A DNA stretch of 10,776 nucleotides from Streptomyces alboflavus (GCF_000716675.1 NZ_JNXT01000116.1:1-10776), one strand, 5' to 3'. Shown: positions 1 to 6,300, counted from the stretch's first letter. Notes: generated from the letters alone by a model not told the origin. Numbers and translations are program-made.

Positions 1-62
1 GAAGGGGAGTGGGTGGGCGGGGACGGCGGGGACGGGTGGTGCCGGAGGGCGGGAGGTGGCGG

Positions 63-968
63 CTAGGAGGCGGTCGCGGCGGCGGGGGTCGGGGTCGCGG
101 CCGAGGGTGCGGTCGGGGCGTCGGCGGTGCTCGGGGTCTCGACACCGAGCCGTTCCAGGAGCCCCGTGCGCAGCGCGGCGAAGCGAGGGTCGGCGATGTC
201 GCGCGGGCGCGGCAGGTCGATCCGCTGCTCGTGCGCGATCACGCCCTCGTCCATGACCAGGACCCGGTCGGCGAGCAGCACCGCCTCCTCCACGTCGTGC
301 GTCACGAGCAGGACGGCGCAGCCGCGTCGCTGCCACAGCTCGCCGACCAGACGCTGCGCCTTGACCCGCGTCAGCGCGTCCAGCGCGCCGAACGGCTCGT
401 CGAGGAGCAGCAGATCCGGTTCACGCACCAGCGCGCGGGCCAGCGAGGCGCGCTGGGCCTCGCCGCCGGACAGCGTCTTGGGCCAGGCGTGCGACCGGTG
501 GCCGAGCCCCACCTCCTCCAACGCCCGCTCCGCCACCGCCCGTTCGGGCTTGCCGGGAAGGCCGAGGAGGACGTTGCGCCACACCCGCTTCCAGGGCATG
601 AGGCGCGGCGCCTGGAACGCGACGGCCTTGCGGCGCGGCACGAGCACGGTGCCCTCGATGTCACGGTCGAGGCCCGCGAGGATGCGCAGGAGGGTGGACT
701 TGCCGCAGCCGCTGCGGCCGAGCAGGGCCACGAACTCCCCCGCACGCACGTCGAGGTGGAGTCGGTCGATGACGGCGCGGTCGTCGAAGGCGCGGGTGAG
801 CCCGTCCACGCGGACGACGGTGGCGGGAGTGGGTCCGGTGCCGTCGGTGTCCCGGGCGGCGATGTCGGCCGGGCGGGAGGTGGCGGCCCGGTACGAGGTG
901 TCGGCCCGGTGGGAGGCGTCGGCCCGGTGGGAGGGGCCGGTCACCGGCCGGTGAACGTCGGTCGCCAT
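63..968 (-). CDS. ssuB: ABC transporter ATP-binding protein, sulfonate/nitrate/taurine type (SsuB-like)
   Basis: Predicted 301-residue cytoplasmic ATPase that powers the permease encoded just upstream. Visible motifs in order: Walker A GRSGCGKST (residues 84-92), Q-loop glutamine at 119 (AFQAPRLMPW), signature LSGGEAQR (166-173), Walker B LLLLDEP (186-192), then the H-loop histidine at 224 (VTHD). FQ.PRLMPW and the short NBD without a regulatory domain are typical of the SsuB/TauB/NrtD group. The ATG at 968 was chosen because it lies within the end of the permease gene (28-nt overlap, so translation is probably coupled); the frame stays open further upstream to 1226 but only as a shadow of the permease. 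The first 50 residues are a low-complexity extension with a six-residue repeat, and the C-terminus is an Ala/Thr/Pro tail; neither belongs to the NBD. The substrate is inferred as an organosulfur compound from the leader peptide; nitrate or taurine is not excluded by the protein alone. Confidence 0.88.
   Translation of the reverse strand: MATDVHRPVTGPSHRADASHRADTSYRAATSRPADIAARDTDGTGPTPATVVRVDGLTRAFDDRAVIDRLHLDVRAGEFVALLGRSGCGKSTLLRILAGLDRDIEGTVLVPRRKAVAFQAPRLMPWKRVWRNVLLGLPGKPERAVAERALEEVGLGHRSHAWPKTLSGGEAQRASLARALVREPDLLLLDEPFGALDALTRVKAQRLVGELWQRRGCAVLLVTHDVEEAVLLADRVLVMDEGVIAHEQRIDLPRPRDIADPRFAALRTGLLERLGVETPSTADAPTAPSAATPTPAAATAS
861..932. repeat. Four imperfect 18-bp tandem repeats inside the ATPase gene
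   Basis: Four consecutive 18-bp units at 861-878, 879-896, 897-914 and 915-932. The last two differ at one position and share the core GTCGGCCCGGTGGGA. The period is a multiple of three, so the reading frame is kept. On the minus strand they encode degenerate six-residue repeats of the form SHRADx (ATPase residues about 13-36), ahead of the nucleotide-binding domain. Confidence 0.75.
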
Positions 969-1843
969 TGCAGCAGCAGCCTTTCGAGAGTGCGGACCAC
1001 GAAGTCGGCGAGCAGGCCGAGGAAGGCGTACACGATCAGGCAGACGACGATGACGTCGGTCCGCAGGAAGTCCCGCGCCTGGACCATCAGGAAGCCGATG
1101 CCGGAGTCGGCGTTGATCTGTTCGGCGAAGACGAGGGCGAGCCAGGCGATGCCGAGGGAGTAGCGCAGGCCCGTCATGGCGCCGGGCAGGGCCCCGGGGA
1201 GGATCACATGCCGTACGAGTCCCCACCGGGAGAGCCCCAACGACTCACCGGCCTCGATCAGTTGGGAGTCGACGCCCCGGATCCCGGCGTACACGTTGAG
1301 GTACAGCGGGAACGAGACGCCGAGCGTGATGATGGCGATCTTGGGGGTCTCGCCGATGCCGAACCAGATGATGAACAGCGGGATGAGCCCGACGAACGGC
1401 ACGGTCCGCAGCATCTGCACGCTGGCGTCGACCAGGTCCTCGCCGACGCGGAAGAGGCCGGAGAGGAGCGCGAGGCCGGTGCCCACGAGGGCGCCGAGGA
1501 GCAGTCCGACGGCGACGCGCTGGATCGACACACTCATGGCGGAGGTCAGCGAGCCGTCCTCGATCAGGTCCCCGGCGACCTGGGCGATGGTGCCGGGGGA
1601 GGCGAGCACGTCCCCGCTCAACACGCCGGTGGCGCTGAGGAGTTGCCAGAGGGCCAGCAGGAGGACAGGGCCGGTGGTGCGGCGGAGCCAGCGGGGAACG
1701 CGGGTGCGGCGGGTGGAGGAGGGGGCGAGCGCGACGAGGTCGGGCGGGGTCGCCGGGGGCTTGGCCTCGACCGGCTCTTTCTCTGATTTTCCTGAAATAT
1801 CGGGTGCCGGGACGGGCGAAGGCGGGGCGTGACTGATGCTCAT
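941..1843 (-). CDS. ssuC: ABC transporter permease, sulfonate/nitrate/taurine type (SsuC-like)
   Basis: Predicted 300-residue inner-membrane permease of the binding-protein-dependent transport family. After a 50-residue Pro/Ala-rich cytoplasmic N-terminus come hydrophobic segments at about 55-73, 102-126, 141-180 (two spans), 222-236 and 254-278. The EAA loop that docks on the ATPase is clear at about 188-211 (EAGESLGLSRWGLVRHVILP). The segment RTVPFVGLIPLFIIWFGIGE is characteristic of SsuC/TauC/NrtB permeases. ATG at 1843 is preceded by CTGGAG, a usable ribosome-binding site. It is the first transporter gene of the minus-strand operon and overlaps the ATPase gene by 28 nt. The leader peptide 172 nt upstream points to sulfur-dependent regulation. 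A substrate-binding protein would normally complete the transporter but is not seen between the promoter and the left edge. Confidence 0.9.
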   Translation of the reverse strand: MSISHAPPSPVPAPDISGKSEKEPVEAKPPATPPDLVALAPSSTRRTRVPRWLRRTTGPVLLLALWQLLSATGVLSGDVLASPGTIAQVAGDLIEDGSLTSAMSVSIQRVAVGLLLGALVGTGLALLSGLFRVGEDLVDASVQMLRTVPFVGLIPLFIIWFGIGETPKIAIITLGVSFPLYLNVYAGIRGVDSQLIEAGESLGLSRWGLVRHVILPGALPGAMTGLRYSLGIAWLALVFAEQINADSGIGFLMVQARDFLRTDVIVVCLIVYAFLGLLADFVVRTLERLLLQWRPTFTGR

Positions 1844-1924
1844 GGCACTCCAGGGCAGGGGGAGTTCAGCGCGAAGGCGGAGGGAAAGGCCGTGCCCCCG
1901 CGTCCGTGCGCAGGCGTCCCTCAG

Positions 1925-1955
1925 GGCCGGGTGGGCTCAGTGGGGAGGCCCGGCC
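1925..1955 (-). promoter_or_regulatory. Inverted repeat between leader peptide and permease, candidate attenuator stem
   Basis: A perfect 7-bp inverted repeat GGCCGGG (1925-1931) / CCCGGCC (1949-1955) around a 17-nt loop lies in the untranslated stretch between the leader-peptide stop and the permease ATG. No U-tract follows in the minus-strand transcript, so it is not a classical intrinsic terminator. It could be part of an attenuator or simply a GC-rich structure. Its role is inferred from position only. Confidence 0.35.
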
Positions 1956-1987
1956 GACAGGGTCGCGAAGAGGACGGCGGGAAGGCC

Positions 1988-2013
1988 GGAGAGGAGAAGA
2001 AGAGAAGAAGAGG
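1988..2013 (-). promoter_or_regulatory. 26-nt uninterrupted pyrimidine tract just after the leader-peptide stop
   Basis: On the minus-strand transcript all 26 bases are C or U, with no G or A, starting 2 nt after the leader-peptide stop codon. Such a run is exceptional in this DNA. C-rich, G-poor unstructured RNA is the kind of site Rho factor loads on, and its CUCC segments could also pair with the GGAG ahead of the permease. Either would let leader translation control the transporter. The tract is seen directly; both mechanisms are inference. Confidence 0.45.
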
Positions 2014-2015
2014 CG

Positions 2016-2099
2016 TCAGTGGCCGCGACGACACGCGGCGGAGGCCACTCGCAGCAGGTCGATGTGACCGCGCGAAGTGAGCAGAGCTGAACGCAACAT
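2016..2099 (-). CDS. Short leader peptide of the actinobacterial sulfur-gene (HIDL) type
   Basis: A 27-codon ORF, ATG at 2099 to TGA at 2016. Its C-terminal half reads RGHIDLLRVASAACRRG, matching the (R)xHIDLxRVxSAxC pattern of the small 'putative leader peptide' family that I know from upstream of sulfate, sulfonate and cysteine genes in Streptomyces. It has one cysteine, at residue 23 of 27, near the end, as expected if stalling at a Cys codon reports cysteine supply. There is no Shine-Dalgarno sequence. A promoter ends 7 nt before the ATG, so the mRNA is probably leaderless. Downstream are a pyrimidine tract, an inverted repeat and the transporter genes. The product itself probably has no function beyond being translated. 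The family match is from memory of the motif. Confidence 0.8.
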   Translation of the reverse strand: MLRSALLTSRGHIDLLRVASAACRRGH

Positions 2100-2106
2100 G
2101 CGGCAG

Positions 2107-2136
2107 AACGTAGCGATCCGTTCCGGCAGCGGTCAA
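2107..2136 (-). promoter_or_regulatory. Promoter of the leader peptide-transporter operon
   Basis: Minus strand: -35 TTGACC (2131-2136), 18-nt spacer, -10 TACGTT (2107-2112). The bases CTGCCGC (7 nt) separate the -10 box from the leader-peptide ATG, so the predicted start of transcription is the A of the ATG or within a base or two of it. This fits a housekeeping-sigma promoter producing a leaderless mRNA. Confidence 0.6.
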
Positions 2137-2150
2137 CGGCGTCTCGCGGA

Positions 2151-2310
2151 GTGGACATCTCGTATCGCTCAATGGACCCCAACGCGGAGCGGGCGCTGAA
2201 GCAGAAGGGTGTGGCCAAGCGGTACGCGGAGGCCAAGACCGCGGGCCTGGAGAGGAAGGCGGCGGCGGCTCTGACGGCTGTGGCGGAAGACTCCGTCCCG
2301 GCTGCGGCAG
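2151..2310 (+). pseudogene. Possible remnant of a plus-strand gene, unrecognised
   Basis: An open frame starting at GTG 2151 (with ATG at 2172) has coding-like composition until about 2270: almost every third base is G or C, and it reads as a charged, probably helical segment including ERALKQKGVAKRYAEAKTAG. From 2311 it runs into the antisense of the YjbQ-family gene and becomes meaningless, so no natural C-terminus is visible. There is no good ribosome-binding site for either start. I do not recognise the family. It may be a gene fragment left by a deletion, or chance. No other gene occupies 2137-2310. Confidence 0.25.
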
Positions 2311-2733
2311 TTACCCCAGGAACGAAAGCCGCACCTGGCGCTGGGGGTTGTCCCGGTTGGTGTCCACCAGGACCACCGATTGCCACGTCCCCAGCTCCAG
2401 GCGGCCACCCAGCACAGGAAGCGTCGCATGGGGCGGAACGATGGCCGGGAGGACGTGGTCCCGGCCATGGCCGGGGGAGCCGTGCCGATGCTGCCAACGG
2501 TCGTCCGCCGGGAGGATCTGGTGGAGGGCGGTCAGGAGGTCGTCGTCACTGCCCGCTCCGGTCTCGATCACGGCTAGGCCTGCCGTCGCGTGCGGCGTGA
2601 AGACATTCAGGAGTCCGTCCCGCCCGGCGGCCACTTCCCGGAGGAAGGACGCACACGCGTCGGTGAGATCGTGGACGGTCTCCGTGGTGCCGGTCGTCAC
2701 GTCGATGGTCCGTGTGGTGAAGGTGTCAGCCAT
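2311..2733 (-). CDS. yjbQ: YjbQ family protein (UPF0047, secondary thiamine-phosphate synthase type)
   Basis: Predicted 140-residue soluble protein, the usual length for this family (about 130-140). It shows the family's two hallmark stretches: FTPHATAGLAVIE (residues 45-57), and a histidine-rich segment ending HGRDHVLPAIVPPHATLPV (about 80-98) followed by GGRLELGTWQSVVLVD (109-124). Escherichia coli YjbQ has been reported to have weak thiamine-phosphate synthase activity; the true role is unsettled, and nothing here shows thiamine context. ATG 2733 gives the normal family N-terminus (a beta strand, TRTIDVTT). The ribosome-binding site is weak. It lies downstream of the NmrA-like gene on the same strand, with a hairpin in the 105-nt gap, so it is probably transcribed separately. 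Confidence 0.9.
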   Translation of the reverse strand: MADTFTTRTIDVTTGTTETVHDLTDACASFLREVAAGRDGLLNVFTPHATAGLAVIETGAGSDDDLLTALHQILPADDRWQHRHGSPGHGRDHVLPAIVPPHATLPVLGGRLELGTWQSVVLVDTNRDNPQRQVRLSFLG

Positions 2734-2750
2734 ACGTCCATAGTCGTGCC

Positions 2751-2784
2751 ACGGCCCCTCTCATGTGGAACAGAGTGGGGCCGT
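2751..2784 (-). terminator. Hairpin downstream of the NmrA-like gene
   Basis: Perfect 8-bp inverted repeat ACGGCCCC (2751-2758) / GGGGCCGT (2777-2784), with extra pairing TCT/AGA possible inside the loop. It sits about 55 nt past the NmrA-like stop and 18 nt before the yjbQ start. There is no U-tract, as is common for Streptomyces terminators. It could instead affect yjbQ expression. Confidence 0.45.
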
Positions 2785-2838
2785 TCAGGGAGGAACTGTC
2801 GAATTCTGTGGACGGCCCGCGCGAGACTCGGGTCCGTC

Positions 2839-3762
2839 TCAGGCCGTGGACCGCATGTGCTCCTGTGCCCATTCCTCGAAGCTGGTGAGGGGGATGCCCA
2901 GGTCCCTCGCGTACTGCGGGCGGCCCGGCTGACCGGCCACGTTCAGCCACTCGTGGTGGGCGCCCATCGCCGGCATGCCGGCGGCCAGGGCCTCCTCCTC
3001 GGTCATGTCCGGCGCGGACAATGGTGTGCCCAGAGCGCGGGAGAGGGCCTCGGCGATCTCCGTCATCGACAGGTAGTCGCTCGCCAACTCCAGCTCGACC
3101 CTGTCGAATCGCTCCGGCTCGACGATGGCCGTGGCGGCCGCCCTGCCGATGTCGTCCACCGAGACCAGGGACAGCCGGGTCTCGGGGTTCAGAACGCTCA
3201 CCAGGCCGCCCTCTGTGCCGCGCGGGAACAGAAACGCCATGGACGGGAGGAAGTTCTCCATGAAGAAGCCCGGCTTGAGAAGCGTCCAGTGGGGGAAGCC
3301 GGCCGCGCGGACCCGGTCCTGGATCGCGCTCTTGGCGCTCAGGGTGGGTTCCATCGAGGCCCAGCGGCCTTCGGCCCAGCCGGGGGTCTCGGTGTGCTGG
3401 CCGGCGCCGGTGACGGACGTATGCACGAAGTGAGGCACCCCGGCGGCTTTCGCGCCCTCGATGAGGTTGACGCCCTGGGTCACCTCCCCTTCGAAGTCGA
3501 AGCCCTCGGTGGTCATGGCGGGCATCTGCACGGAGAAGACGGCGCGGGCGCCCTCGGCAGCCCGGACCACGGAATCGCGGTCGTGAAGATCGCCGGTGAT
3601 CAGTTCGGCGCCGATCGCCTCGACGGCCTTGGCCCGGTCGGTGGTCCGGTCGCGCACCAGGGCGCGGACGGGCACGTCTGCCGCGCGCAGGGCACGGACG
3701 GTGGCACCGCCCTGTCTGCCGGTGGCGCCGGTGACCAGGACGGGCGCGGAGTCTGTGGGCAT
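2839..3762 (-). CDS. NmrA/HSCARG-like NAD(P)-binding Rossmann protein
   Basis: Predicted 307-residue cytoplasmic protein of the atypical short-chain dehydrogenase group. The N-terminal dinucleotide motif VTGATGRQGG (residues 10-19) and the following RALVRD (27-32) suit NADP(H) binding. Later family features are GDLHDRDSV (51-59), HFVHTS (101-106) and the LLKPGFFMENFLP stretch. No Tyr-x-x-x-Lys catalytic pair is evident, as usual for NmrA/HSCARG proteins, which are often redox sensors or quinone/isoflavone-type reductases; substrate unknown. ATG 3762 has GAGGAG four bases upstream. It is divergent from the TetR-family gene with two operator copies in between, so it is very probably the repressor's target. 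Confidence 0.85.
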   Translation of the reverse strand: MPTDSAPVLVTGATGRQGGATVRALRAADVPVRALVRDRTTDRAKAVEAIGAELITGDLHDRDSVVRAAEGARAVFSVQMPAMTTEGFDFEGEVTQGVNLIEGAKAAGVPHFVHTSVTGAGQHTETPGWAEGRWASMEPTLSAKSAIQDRVRAAGFPHWTLLKPGFFMENFLPSMAFLFPRGTEGGLVSVLNPETRLSLVSVDDIGRAAATAIVEPERFDRVELELASDYLSMTEIAEALSRALGTPLSAPDMTEEEALAAGMPAMGAHHEWLNVAGQPGRPQYARDLGIPLTSFEEWAQEHMRSTA

Positions 3763-3786
3763 GACGCTCCTCGGGTGCGCGGAGAC

Positions 3787-3809
3787 TAAACGGCGGGGCC
3801 CGCCGTTTA
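3787..3809. promoter_or_regulatory. Operator O1, perfect 23-nt palindrome
   Basis: Perfect inverted repeat TAAACGGCGGG (3787-3797), one central G (3798), CCCGCCGTTTA (3799-3809). It lies between the divergent TetR-family and NmrA-like genes, just downstream of the predicted transcription start of the NmrA-like gene. Form and place are those of a TetR-type operator; binding by the adjacent regulator is inferred. Confidence 0.75.
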
Positions 3810-3818
3810 TGCGCCGCT

Positions 3819-3847
3819 ACGATACGGCGGAGCCCGCCACTTATCAA
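3819..3847 (-). promoter_or_regulatory. Promoter of the NmrA-like gene
   Basis: Minus strand: -35 TTGATA (3842-3847), 17-nt spacer, -10 TATCGT (3819-3824), a good match to the housekeeping consensus. The spacer is almost entirely covered by operator O2, and O1 covers the start of the transcript. Confidence 0.6.
3821..3843. promoter_or_regulatory. Operator O2, imperfect copy of O1
   Basis: This 23-nt segment matches O1 at 18 of 23 positions and keeps the core ACGGCGG-(A/G)-GCCCGCC. Its centre is 34 bp from that of O1. It sits between the -35 and -10 boxes of the minus-strand promoter and 20 bp before the TetR-family start codon, so one repressor could control both genes. Confidence 0.65.
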
Positions 3848-3851
3848 TCCT

Positions 3852-3860
3852 GGAGGTGAT
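3852..3860 (+). promoter_or_regulatory. Strong ribosome-binding site fixing a TTG start
   Basis: GGAGGTGAT is complementary to the 16S rRNA tail over its whole length and ends 3 nt before TTG 3864. The nearby ATG at 3859 is in another frame and overlaps this site, so TTG is the start of the TetR-family gene. Confidence 0.75.
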
Positions 3861-3863
3861 GTC

Positions 3864-4418
3864 TTGCCCGAGCGCCAGCGTGCGGACGCCCGCCGCAACT
3901 ACACGCGCATCCTCGCCGTGGCCGAGGAGGAGGTCGCTGTCCACGGCGCCGACGCCTCCTTGGAACAGATCGCCCGCACCGCGGGGGTCGGCTCAGCAAC
4001 CGTGCGCCGACACTTCCCCACGCGCCGCGCACTGTTGGAGGCGGTCTCCCGGAAGCGGATCGAGGCCTTGTGCGTCCGCGCCCATGAGCTGACCGGCAAG
4101 GGCGACAGCCGGAACGCGCTCCTGGAATGGCTCGATGACGTCGTCGCCTACTCCGTCTCCGCCCGGGGGCTGGCAGCCGCACTGGCCTACGACGGCCCGG
4201 TGCATGAGAACAGCTGCTCCGCGGCACTGGAAGAGGCGGCAGGCCCCCTGCTGCACCGGGCCGTGCAGGACGGCGCGGTGGCGACAGACGTCACTGTCGC
4301 TGACCTGATCACGCTGGTCGTCGGCATCGTCCTGGCCACGGAGCACTACCCCGACCCCGCCGCCCAGGCGGACCGGCTGTTCTGGCTGGCCGTGGCGGGA
4401 CTGAGTCCGCAGAGCTGA
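3864..4418 (+). CDS. TetR-family transcriptional repressor
   Basis: Predicted 184-residue DNA-binding regulator. The N-terminal helix-turn-helix occupies about residues 11-56: RILAVAEEEVAVHG, then ASLEQIARTAGVGSATVRRHFPTRRALLEAV, whose GVGSATVRRHF recognition helix is classic TetR. The C-terminal 125 residues form the variable ligand-binding and dimerisation part; the ligand cannot be predicted. The start is TTG 3864, preceded by a near-perfect ribosome-binding site. It is divergent from the NmrA-like gene. The palindromic operator pair in the 101-nt gap suggests that it represses that gene and itself. Short, high-GC and complete. Many SbtR-like TetR regulators next to NmrA-type genes are known in Streptomyces, often linked to redox or electrophile stress, but that is not shown here. 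Confidence 0.9.
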   Translation: MPERQRADARRNYTRILAVAEEEVAVHGADASLEQIARTAGVGSATVRRHFPTRRALLEAVSRKRIEALCVRAHELTGKGDSRNALLEWLDDVVAYSVSARGLAAALAYDGPVHENSCSAALEEAAGPLLHRAVQDGAVATDVTVADLITLVVGIVLATEHYPDPAAQADRLFWLAVAGLSPQS

Positions 4419-4485
4419 ACGAGGTGCACAACGTCGCCGGCGGACGCGTGCGCATCCGAGGGTGAGGAAGGCTTCGTGGGTGTCG

Positions 4486-6300
4486 TCAGGCGGCGGCGGG
4501 CCGGTCCGCCGCCCGCCGCAGGACGGCGCGGGCGATCTCGTCGTTGCGGCGGAAGAACCCCGCGTCGGTGCCCGCGTGCGGGAACTGCTCAGGACCCGCG
4601 ACGTACCAGGAGCCGTGGGCGTGACCGGCCGCGTCGAGCGGATGGCCGTCGCGGACCCGCAGGGCGCCGGTCGGGCGGGGGCTGCCCGTGGCGTCCGGCG
4701 CCGTCTCCTCGCTGATGTGACCCGCCGCGAGGAGACGGCGCAGCAGCGGGTCGGCGGTGCGGGCGAGGTCGGGCTCGGGCAGACGGGCGTCCAGGAGGAT
4801 GCGGGCCGTGTACGTGGCCCGGACGTGCGGGCTCGCGGCCCGGAAGAGGGCGGCGTCCTCGTCGGCGGTCACGGTCGTGCCGGGTCCGGTGAAGGTGACG
4901 ACGCCCGCCTCGCTCAGCGCGATCAGCTGCTCCATCCGCAGGGGCGGCGGACCGCTGCTGAGGAAGGCGCCGACGGAGAACCGGCGCAGCGCCACGGCGG
5001 CGGCCGCGGGCGGGAGTTCCCCCGCGTTGTACAGGTCTCCGAGGACACCGCCGACCGCGCCGAGCGCCCGGATCACCGCCACGTGCGCGCTGTGCCGCGG
5101 CTCCCGCCGTCGGCGCACGCTGTCCCGCAGGTGCGCGCGGACGCGGCGCTGGAGCGCGAGCGGGTCGGGGGAGCGATGCCCGGCGAGCGGGGCTGTGAGC
5201 CGTTCGGGGGCGAAGTGGTCGTCGGGGTCCGGGACGGCGGCGCGGACGAGCTTGGCGGCACGGTCGTCGTCGCCCGCGAAGCGCTCGTACTGCGCGGCGA
5301 ACGACGCCCAGTCCATGCGGGTGCGGCCCGGGTGAGCCGTGAACAGCTCGTGGTAGTACGCCCAGGACAGCTCCTGGAGCGCCGGTGCCCACAGGTCGCG
5401 GTCGAAGTCGAACCCCGGGCGGCGCAGCCGGGCGCGGCACAGCTCCGGGGTGAGGTGACGCGGCGGCGGACAGGGCGAGTTCAGGGTGTACGCGGGCTTG
5501 GGGTAGGGCGGGACCCCGCGACGGGAACCCGCGTACAGCACGGGCTCGCGGCCGGACGGGAGATAGCGGAGGCGGCCGTCGGGGCGCGAGCGCGTGAAGC
5601 GGCCGCCACGGCCCTCGGTGAGCAGCAGCAGGCAGTCGACGAAGACGAGCCCGAGGCCGCGCACGACGACCGGGGCGCCGGTGGGTATCCGGTCGAGCCC
5701 GTCCTCGTCGGCGCGCCCGGGGCCGATGCGGGTGAGGCCACGGGGGGTGTCGGTGACGACGTCCGTGTGGCCCTGGGCGAGGACGAGTTGGGCCGCGGGC
5801 ACCGCCCCGCGGTCGCTGTCGAGGACGACGCACTGGCGGTCCGTACCGGCGTGGCGGACGTCGACGGCGGTCGCGCGGTGCAGGTGCAGACGCAGGTTCG
5901 GGGCCATGTGGGTGCGTACACCATGGAAGAACTCCTGCAAATAGCGCCCTTGCGCGGGACGTGACGCGTAATGGCCGTCGTGCAGCGGGCCGCGGCCGGT
6001 CTCCGCCAGCCACCTGCCCGTCGTCGGCCCGGGGTACGCGGGTCCGGCGCACCGCACCGAGCTGCCCGGGAACATCGTCACCTGCTCGGCGGCCGAGTTC
6101 ATCCACAGGAGTTCGCTCTGCGAGGTCCGCCAGGTGCGTCCTGAACCGGGCGGAAAGGGGTCGACCAGATGGATCGCGAATTCCCGGTCGCCAAGGATTT
6201 CCGGAGCGTTGGCCGCGATCCGTTCCAGGATCGACGTTCCGCGCGGGCCCGCGCCGATGACGCACACGGCTGCTGAAGGATCACCGTGGTCCTGCTTCAT
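4486..6300 (-). CDS. FAD/NAD(P)-binding flavoprotein of unknown role (FAD-NAD(P)-binding superfamily)
   Basis: Predicted 604-residue protein. The N-terminus holds a Rossmann dinucleotide motif VIGAGPRGTSILERIA (residues 14-29), then the family signature GRTW...LWMNSAAEQVTMF (about 54-77), and near the C-terminus a second glycine-containing cofactor stretch, GSWYVAGPEQFPHAGTDAG. This pattern fits the large, uncharacterised FAD-NAD(P)-binding family distantly related to ornithine and lysine N-monooxygenases; the reaction is unknown. ATG 6300 is preferred because AGAGG stands 3 nt upstream and the Rossmann strand begins 10 residues in. The frame remains open and coding-like to ATG 6438, which would add 46 residues without a good ribosome-binding site. 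It is divergent from the LmbU-family gene, so it may be cluster-controlled. It could be a tailoring enzyme or a border gene not involved in the product. Confidence 0.75.
   Translation of the reverse strand: MKQDHGDPSAAVCVIGAGPRGTSILERIAANAPEILGDREFAIHLVDPFPPGSGRTWRTSQSELLWMNSAAEQVTMFPGSSVRCAGPAYPGPTTGRWLAETGRGPLHDGHYASRPAQGRYLQEFFHGVRTHMAPNLRLHLHRATAVDVRHAGTDRQCVVLDSDRGAVPAAQLVLAQGHTDVVTDTPRGLTRIGPGRADEDGLDRIPTGAPVVVRGLGLVFVDCLLLLTEGRGGRFTRSRPDGRLRYLPSGREPVLYAGSRRGVPPYPKPAYTLNSPCPPPRHLTPELCRARLRRPGFDFDRDLWAPALQELSWAYYHELFTAHPGRTRMDWASFAAQYERFAGDDDRAAKLVRAAVPDPDDHFAPERLTAPLAGHRSPDPLALQRRVRAHLRDSVRRRREPRHSAHVAVIRALGAVGGVLGDLYNAGELPPAAAAVALRRFSVGAFLSSGPPPLRMEQLIALSEAGVVTFTGPGTTVTADEDAALFRAASPHVRATYTARILLDARLPEPDLARTADPLLRRLLAAGHISEETAPDATGSPRPTGALRVRDGHPLDAAGHAHGSWYVAGPEQFPHAGTDAGFFRRNDEIARAVLRRAADRPAAA

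Noticed and set aside
1..62. Left-edge sequence as the start of another gene
   Set aside because: C-rich spacer on the minus strand after the ATPase stop; too short, and no start codon with a ribosome-binding site is visible.
9..1163. Long plus-strand open frame opposite the transporter genes
   Set aside because: It is the complement of genes with complete ABC motifs; its translation is a low-complexity Gly/Arg/Asp product with no domain.
63..1226. Extended ATPase start at 1226
   Set aside because: The added 86 residues are the alternate-frame reading of the permease gene; ATG 968 at the gene overlap is the sensible start.
2590..3789. Long plus-strand open frame opposite the NmrA-like gene
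   Set aside because: Shadow created by high G/C at third positions of the real minus-strand gene; no recognisable motif.
4435..4442. CGCCGGCG motif between the TetR-family and flavoprotein genes as an LmbU site
   Set aside because: An 8-mer of this composition is expected often in such DNA, and it lies between two converging stop codons, not in a promoter.
4462..5964. 500-codon plus-strand open frame opposite the flavoprotein
   Set aside because: Antisense of a gene with clear Rossmann motifs; Gly/Arg/Val-rich translation without domains.
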